Below are positions 59,933 through 64,000 of a stretch of DNA of 64,000 nucleotides, piece by piece. The first letter of the stretch is position 1. Each line of letters begins with the position of its first letter. Position numbers and translations under genes: made by a program. Origin of the DNA: Bordetella petrii. Lineage in GTDB: Bacteria; Pseudomonadota; Gammaproteobacteria; Burkholderiales; Burkholderiaceae_B. The notes beneath the pieces are model-generated. The model did not search any database, was not told where the DNA came from, and saw nothing but the letters and a program-made list of their open reading frames with translations. The stretch spans positions 280,741 through 344,740 of the forward strand of contig NZ_JAFMZZ010000004.1 in the NCBI RefSeq assembly GCF_017356245.1. The letters are read 5' to 3'.

Positions 59933-60874
59933 TCAGAATTTGAAGGCCGCTTTCTTCAGCACGGCCGATGACACCGCGACGGACGCGATGATGATGAAAC
60001 CCAGCACGATATCCTGCACGTAGTACGGCGCGCCCATCAGGATCAGGCCATTGCCCAGCACCTTGAGAATCAGCGCGGCCACCAGCGTGCCGGGAATATT
60101 GGCGTGGCCGGGGCTGAACATGGTCATGCCCAGCAGCACGGCGGCGATGGCGTACAGAAAATAATCGCCCGCCATGTTGGGCGCGGCCGAAGACAGGCTG
60201 GACGTCAGCAATACCGCGGCCAGGCCCGCGCACAGGCCCGACAGCGCCAGGCCGATGCTCTTCATGGCGCGGATGTCGATGCCGGCCAGGCGCGCGGATT
60301 CGCCGGCCTCGCCGGTGGCCGTCATGCGGGCGCCGGTGCGGGTCCACCTGACCAGAAAGAACGACAGCAGCACGGCGCCCACCATCCACCAGACCAGCGC
60401 CGGGATGCCCAGCGGCTTGCCGCGCGCCAGGTCGGTAAAGGCGGCAGGCCAGCGGCCCACATACGATACGCCGTCGGTCAGCATGAAGGCGAAGCCGCGC
60501 GCCATGGCGGCCATGCCCAGGGTGGCGATCAGCGAAGGCACGCGCAGGCGGGTGACCGCGATGCCGTTGGCCAGCCCGCACAGCAGCCCTATGCCCAGCC
60601 CCGCGCCGATGGCCAGCGGCACGGGTTGGCCGGTGTGCACCAGGGCACCGGTCACCACCGCCGCCAGGCTGGCGACGTCGGCCACCGACAAATCCAGTTC
60701 AGCCGTGACCAGCGCCAGCGTGAAGCCGATGGCCAGAATGGCCAGAAAGCTGGTTTCTTTGGCGATATTCAACAGATTGCCGGGCGCCGCGAAGTTGGGC
60801 GCGGCCAATGCGAAGAACCCCACCAGGACCAGCCCTGCGATAGCCGTGCCGTACTTTTCCAGGATGCCGCGCAT
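59933..60874 (-). CDS. Sugar ABC transporter permease (RbsC family)
   Basis: 313 residues with about eight to ten membrane helices and the family loop GELDLS-like TAELDLSVADVASLAAVVTGA (in part), plus NGIAVTRLRVPSLIATLGMAAMARG in parts and YAIAAVLLGMTMFSPG. The only permease in the operon, so it would work as a homodimer. The ATG at 60874 is preferred over a TTG one codon earlier. Confidence 0.93.
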   Translation of the reverse strand: MRGILEKYGTAIAGLVLVGFFALAAPNFAAPGNLLNIAKETSFLAILAIGFTLALVTAELDLSVADVASLAAVVTGALVHTGQPVPLAIGAGLGIGLLCGLANGIAVTRLRVPSLIATLGMAAMARGFAFMLTDGVSYVGRWPAAFTDLARGKPLGIPALVWWMVGAVLLSFFLVRWTRTGARMTATGEAGESARLAGIDIRAMKSIGLALSGLCAGLAAVLLTSSLSSAAPNMAGDYFLYAIAAVLLGMTMFSPGHANIPGTLVAALILKVLGNGLILMGAPYYVQDIVLGFIIIASVAVSSAVLKKAAFKF

Positions 60875-60967
60875 CAACTCAACCCCTGCCGCTTTTAATG
60901 ATGGTGCGGGCGCGGCCTGCCGGCCCCCGCATGCCGGGCCACTGCCCGGCGCTGATGGCGTCGTAGT

Positions 60968-62491
60968 TTATACCCCGGCGGCGCCGGGCAACGGCGCGCG
61001 CATGCCGGCCAGCGCGCGCGACACGGGCGCCAGCGCGGCCTCGGCGGCGCGGAACTGCGCGTACAGCTGGCGATAGGCCGGCATCCGCTCGGCCCGCGGC
61101 TCGTAGCGCCGCGCCACCCGCGGCAGGGCGTCCTGCGCGGCCGCGAAGCTGCCGTAGCGGCCCAGCGCCGTCCAGGCGGCAACCGCCGCGCCCAGCACGC
61201 CGGGCTGCTCGGCCTGGCCCACGGCCACCGCGCGTTCGCACACGTCCGCCTTGACCTGGCACCACTGCGGATTGGACGCCGCGCCGCCGCCGAAGCGGAT
61301 TTCGCGCACCGGGCCGCCCAGGGCGGCTTCGGCGCGTTCCAGCACAATGCGGTTCAGGAAGGCCACGCCTTCCAGCACCGCCCAGGCCAGGTCGCCGGGC
61401 CCGTGGCGGCGGCTCAGCCCCACGAAAGCGCCGCGCAGGTCCGGGTCCCAGTACGGCACGCGTTCGCCCTGCAGGTAAGGCAGGAACAGCGCCGGCTGCG
61501 GATCGCGCGGCGCATTCAGCAAGGCGTTCATGGCGTCCGCCACGCCGGCCATGCCCTGGTCGCCCAGGCGGCCCAGCAAAGGCAGCAGCCACGCCACGGT
61601 ATCGGCGCCGTTCTGGCCCGGCCCGCCGATCTGGTGATGGCCGCCGCCCCAGTCCACCGTCATCAGGCCCTGTGCCTGCGCCGGCTCGGCCCCCACCGCG
61701 CCGAAGACTTCGGTGGTGCCCGATATGTTGTAGGCGTAGCCCGGCCGCAAGGCGCCCAGCCCGGCCACCGCTGCCCAGGTGTCGTTCGAACAGGCCAGCA
61801 CGGGGCGGCCGGCCAGGCGGGCCAGTGATCCGGGCAGGCCGGCCTGCGCCGGCCCGACAATATCCAGCGGCTGCAGCAAGGGGGGCACCCAGGCGGGGCT
61901 GGCGCCCAGCGCCGTCAGCAGGTCCGGCCCGGCCGCGCCGGCGGCGGCCGTTGCCGCCAGGCGGGCCATCGATACCGTATCGCTGGCCGCGCGGCCCGTC
62001 AGGCGGAAGTTCAGGTAGTCCTTGGGTTCCAGCACCACATGCACCCGCGCCGCATGATGCGGCTCGGCTTGCAACAGCCAGGCGATGCGGGCCCAGGGAT
62101 GAAAGGCGTTGATCTGCCCGAATTCGGCGTGCGATGCCGGCATGGCGGCCAGCCACTCGGCGATGTGCGCCGCCGCGCGCGTATCGCGCCAGGTGATGGC
62201 CGGGCGGATGGCGGCGCCCTGGGCGTCGACGAACACCTGGCTGCGGGTGACGCCGCAGATGGCGATGGCTTCGACCGCGTCGAAATCGGCGCCGGCCTGG
62301 GCCGCCAGGGTGTCGCACAGAAACTGCAGGCCGCGCCACCAGGCGCCGGCGTCGATTTCGTCCCAGCCGGGGCGGGCGCCGGCGCCCGCCGGGCTGTCGA
62401 TGACGCAGGAATGGGCGATGTTGCCCGCCGCGTCCACCAGCGCGGCGCGAAAGCGCGTGCCGCCCAGGTCTGCCGCCAGGACGCAGCTCAT
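60968..62491 (-). CDS. FGGY-family carbohydrate kinase
   Basis: 507 residues. The N-terminal phosphate-binding loop DLGGTRFRAALVD (8-20) and DAQGAAIRPAITWRDTRA mark the first domain. SNDTWAAVAGLGALRPG and the C-terminal IRFGGGAASNPQWCQVKADV mark the ATP-binding half. It phosphorylates a sugar or polyol, probably the one imported by the downstream transporter on the same strand, 93 bases further. Xylulokinase-like enzymes are closest in pattern; the substrate is not certain. Confidence 0.92.
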   Translation of the reverse strand: MSCVLAADLGGTRFRAALVDAAGNIAHSCVIDSPAGAGARPGWDEIDAGAWWRGLQFLCDTLAAQAGADFDAVEAIAICGVTRSQVFVDAQGAAIRPAITWRDTRAAAHIAEWLAAMPASHAEFGQINAFHPWARIAWLLQAEPHHAARVHVVLEPKDYLNFRLTGRAASDTVSMARLAATAAAGAAGPDLLTALGASPAWVPPLLQPLDIVGPAQAGLPGSLARLAGRPVLACSNDTWAAVAGLGALRPGYAYNISGTTEVFGAVGAEPAQAQGLMTVDWGGGHHQIGGPGQNGADTVAWLLPLLGRLGDQGMAGVADAMNALLNAPRDPQPALFLPYLQGERVPYWDPDLRGAFVGLSRRHGPGDLAWAVLEGVAFLNRIVLERAEAALGGPVREIRFGGGAASNPQWCQVKADVCERAVAVGQAEQPGVLGAAVAAWTALGRYGSFAAAQDALPRVARRYEPRAERMPAYRQLYAQFRAAEAALAPVSRALAGMRAPLPGAAGV

Positions 62492-62726
62492 GCCTGCCTC
62501 GGCGCCGGGCGGGCTGGGCCGGGCGCGCGGTGGATGACTGTCTTGATGGTGATCGCGATGGGCATGGCTTGACGGTACGGCCGGAAGATCAGGTGCCGAT
62601 CATAATCTTCTTTGCGCCCGCGGCGAAAACCCCGGCGCGGCCAGGTTCCGGCCGTGCACGACCATGTCCGAAAACGGCGAGAAACAGGCCGGCCCGCTGG
62701 TTAAACTTTCCGGCATGGAGAAAACA

Positions 62727-64000
62727 ATGGCGGCACACGGCGGCCCAGACGCCTGGTACTCGGCGCTCAAGGCCAAAGACGCAAGGTTCGACGGGCGATT
62801 CTTCGTCGCGGTGTCGTCAACGGGCATTTATTGCCGGCCGATCTGCACCGCCAAACTTCCCCGGCCTGAAAACTGCTCGTTTCACCGGACGGCGGCCTCG
62901 GCTGAACAGGCCGGCTATCGTCCCTGCCTGCTTTGCCGCCCCGAACTGGCGCCCGGCAATGCGCCGATCGACGCTTCGGCATCTCTCGCCCGGCGCGCGG
63001 CGCGGCTGCTCGAAGACAACTGCGGCAGCGACCTCACGCTGGAAGAGCTGGCAGGCCGGCTGGGCTGCACCGGCCGGCACCTGCGCCGCGTATTCGTCGC
63101 CGAATTCAGCGTCACGCCGATCCAGTACCTGCAGACCTGCCGGCTGCTGCTGGCCAAGAACCTGCTTACCGATACCGGCCTGTCTGTCGTCGATGTGGCA
63201 ATGGCCTCGGGGTTCGGCAGCCTCAGGCGCTTCAACGCCCTGTTCAAAAGCCAGTATCGGCTTGCCCCCACGGCGCTGCGCCGCGGCCAGGAAAAGCGCG
63301 CCGATCCGGCTGCCCGGATCAATCTGGCGCTGGGGTATCGCCCACCCTATCAATGGGAGGCGATGCTCGATTTCCTGGCTTCGCGCGCCATCCCCGGCGT
63401 GGAAGCCATCCACAAAAACACCTACGCGCGAGCCGTGCTTCTTGCCGGGCCCGACGGCAACGCGCACCCGGGCTGGATACGCGTCAGTCACTTGCCCAAA
63501 AAAAGGTCGCTCAACGTCGAAGCGTCGGCGTCGTTGCTGCCGGTTCTTCCGCAAGTGCTGGCGCGGGTGCGCCATCTGTTTGACCTGGGCTGCGACCCCC
63601 AGGCTGTCCATGAGGGGCTGTGCGCGATGAATGACCTGGCGCCGGGCATGCAAGTGCTGGGAACGCGCCTGCCCGGCAGTTTCGACCCCTTCGAGATGGC
63701 GGTGCGGGCCGTGCTGGGGCAGCAAATCACGGTGGGCGCCGCGCGCACGCTGGCGGCCCGGATGGTGGCCCAATACGGCACGCCGGTACCGGCCGCCGTT
63801 GCCGGCCTGTCTTGTACGTTTCCATCGCCGGAGCGCATACTCGGCCTTGCAGGAGACATCGAAAGCCATCTGGGCCCGCTGGGCATCATACGCACGCGCG
63901 CCAGAACCATACACGCGCTGGCGCAGGCCCTGGCCACGCGGCAGATCGACTTCGGCCCCGGGGCGGAACCCGCGCGCGAAGTCGAAAAACTGCTGGCGCT
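62727..64000 (+). CDS. Ada-AlkA type DNA repair regulator/glycosylase (truncated at right edge)
   Basis: The frame is open from the start to base 64000. The first part is the Ada zinc domain with Cys36, Cys40, Cys67 and Cys70 (IYCRPIC and RPCLLC), where Cys36 can accept a methyl group from phosphotriesters. An AraC-type HTH follows (LTLEELAGRLGCTGRHLRRVF and VVDVAMASGFGSLRRFNALFK). Then comes the AlkA N-terminal domain and the start of the HhH-GPD glycosylase (AVRAVLGQQITVGAARTLA). It repairs alkylated DNA and may regulate itself. GGAGAA upstream favours the ATG at 62727; ATGs at 62715 and 62664 are in frame too. The gene is divergent from the FGGY kinase. Confidence 0.9.
   Translation, partial: MAAHGGPDAWYSALKAKDARFDGRFFVAVSSTGIYCRPICTAKLPRPENCSFHRTAASAEQAGYRPCLLCRPELAPGNAPIDASASLARRAARLLEDNCGSDLTLEELAGRLGCTGRHLRRVFVAEFSVTPIQYLQTCRLLLAKNLLTDTGLSVVDVAMASGFGSLRRFNALFKSQYRLAPTALRRGQEKRADPAARINLALGYRPPYQWEAMLDFLASRAIPGVEAIHKNTYARAVLLAGPDGNAHPGWIRVSHLPKKRSLNVEASASLLPVLPQVLARVRHLFDLGCDPQAVHEGLCAMNDLAPGMQVLGTRLPGSFDPFEMAVRAVLGQQITVGAARTLAARMVAQYGTPVPAAVAGLSCTFPSPERILGLAGDIESHLGPLGIIRTRARTIHALAQALATRQIDFGPGAEPAREVEKLLA

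Noticed and set aside
1-64000. CRISPR arrays, rRNA genes, insertion sequences
   Set aside because: No regularly spaced repeats of CRISPR type, no rRNA-like stretch and no transposase were seen.

Overview
The window reads as chromosomal DNA of a GC-rich betaproteobacterium, most likely Alcaligenaceae (Bordetella/Achromobacter type). This is an inference from two Bug-family tripartite tricarboxylate receptors, a Bordetella/Alcaligenes-like azurin, a complete nos operon and tightly packed high-GC genes. Both ends cut through genes: a proline iminopeptidase on the left and an Ada-AlkA type repair protein on the right.

Layout. 1-6.8 kb is housekeeping (pip, thiS, methyltransferase, BON-LysM protein, ffh, a ypjD-like gene, ampD, GST). 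6.3-9.7 kb holds a MarR regulator facing an operon of an FAD monooxygenase, a DUF3237 protein and a Bug receptor, with a perfect palindrome between them. htpG follows. 12-21.4 kb is a denitrification block: azurin, then nosRZDFYLX for nitrous oxide reduction, with FNR/Dnr-like boxes ahead of azurin and nosR. 21.5 kb carries tRNA-Leu(CAA). 21.6-25.2 kb is a lower-GC insertion beside that tRNA. It encodes a two-gene operon: a MazG-like pyrophosphohydrolase and a 729-residue protein fusing a GIY-YIG nuclease, a DUF2075/Schlafen-type helicase and a LexA-like self-cleavage domain. An orphan CcdA/DsbD-like membrane protein follows at 25.3-26.2 kb.

26.2-36.8 kb is a catabolic and transport cluster around an FCD-type GntR regulator. 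One arm encodes an FAD/Fe-S 2-hydroxyacid dehydrogenase. The other encodes a class V aminotransferase, a complete tripartite tricarboxylate transporter, an enoyl-CoA hydratase and a CoA-transferase. Matching TTTGTATAC operators lie between the arms.

37-56.5 kb looks like one functional unit. It has a type II secretion system (gspC divergent from gspGHIJKLMNDEF). Convergent with it is an operon of two lipoprotein sulfatases with dockerin-like calcium-binding tails, flanking a formylglycine-generating enzyme that itself carries an export signal. A NarL-type response regulator and a 7TM sensor kinase lie divergently upstream. A four-copy GTGACAA array with about 20-bp period lies in the shared promoter. 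The inferred picture is signal-controlled production, periplasmic activation and type II export of surface sulfatases.

56.7-62.5 kb holds a NarK-like transporter and a sugar ABC importer with its FGGY kinase. Copies of a GGTGTC-N-GACACC repeat family sit in at least four intergenic places. The strongest candidate for an undescribed system is the MazG plus nuclease-helicase-LexA operon next to tRNA-Leu.
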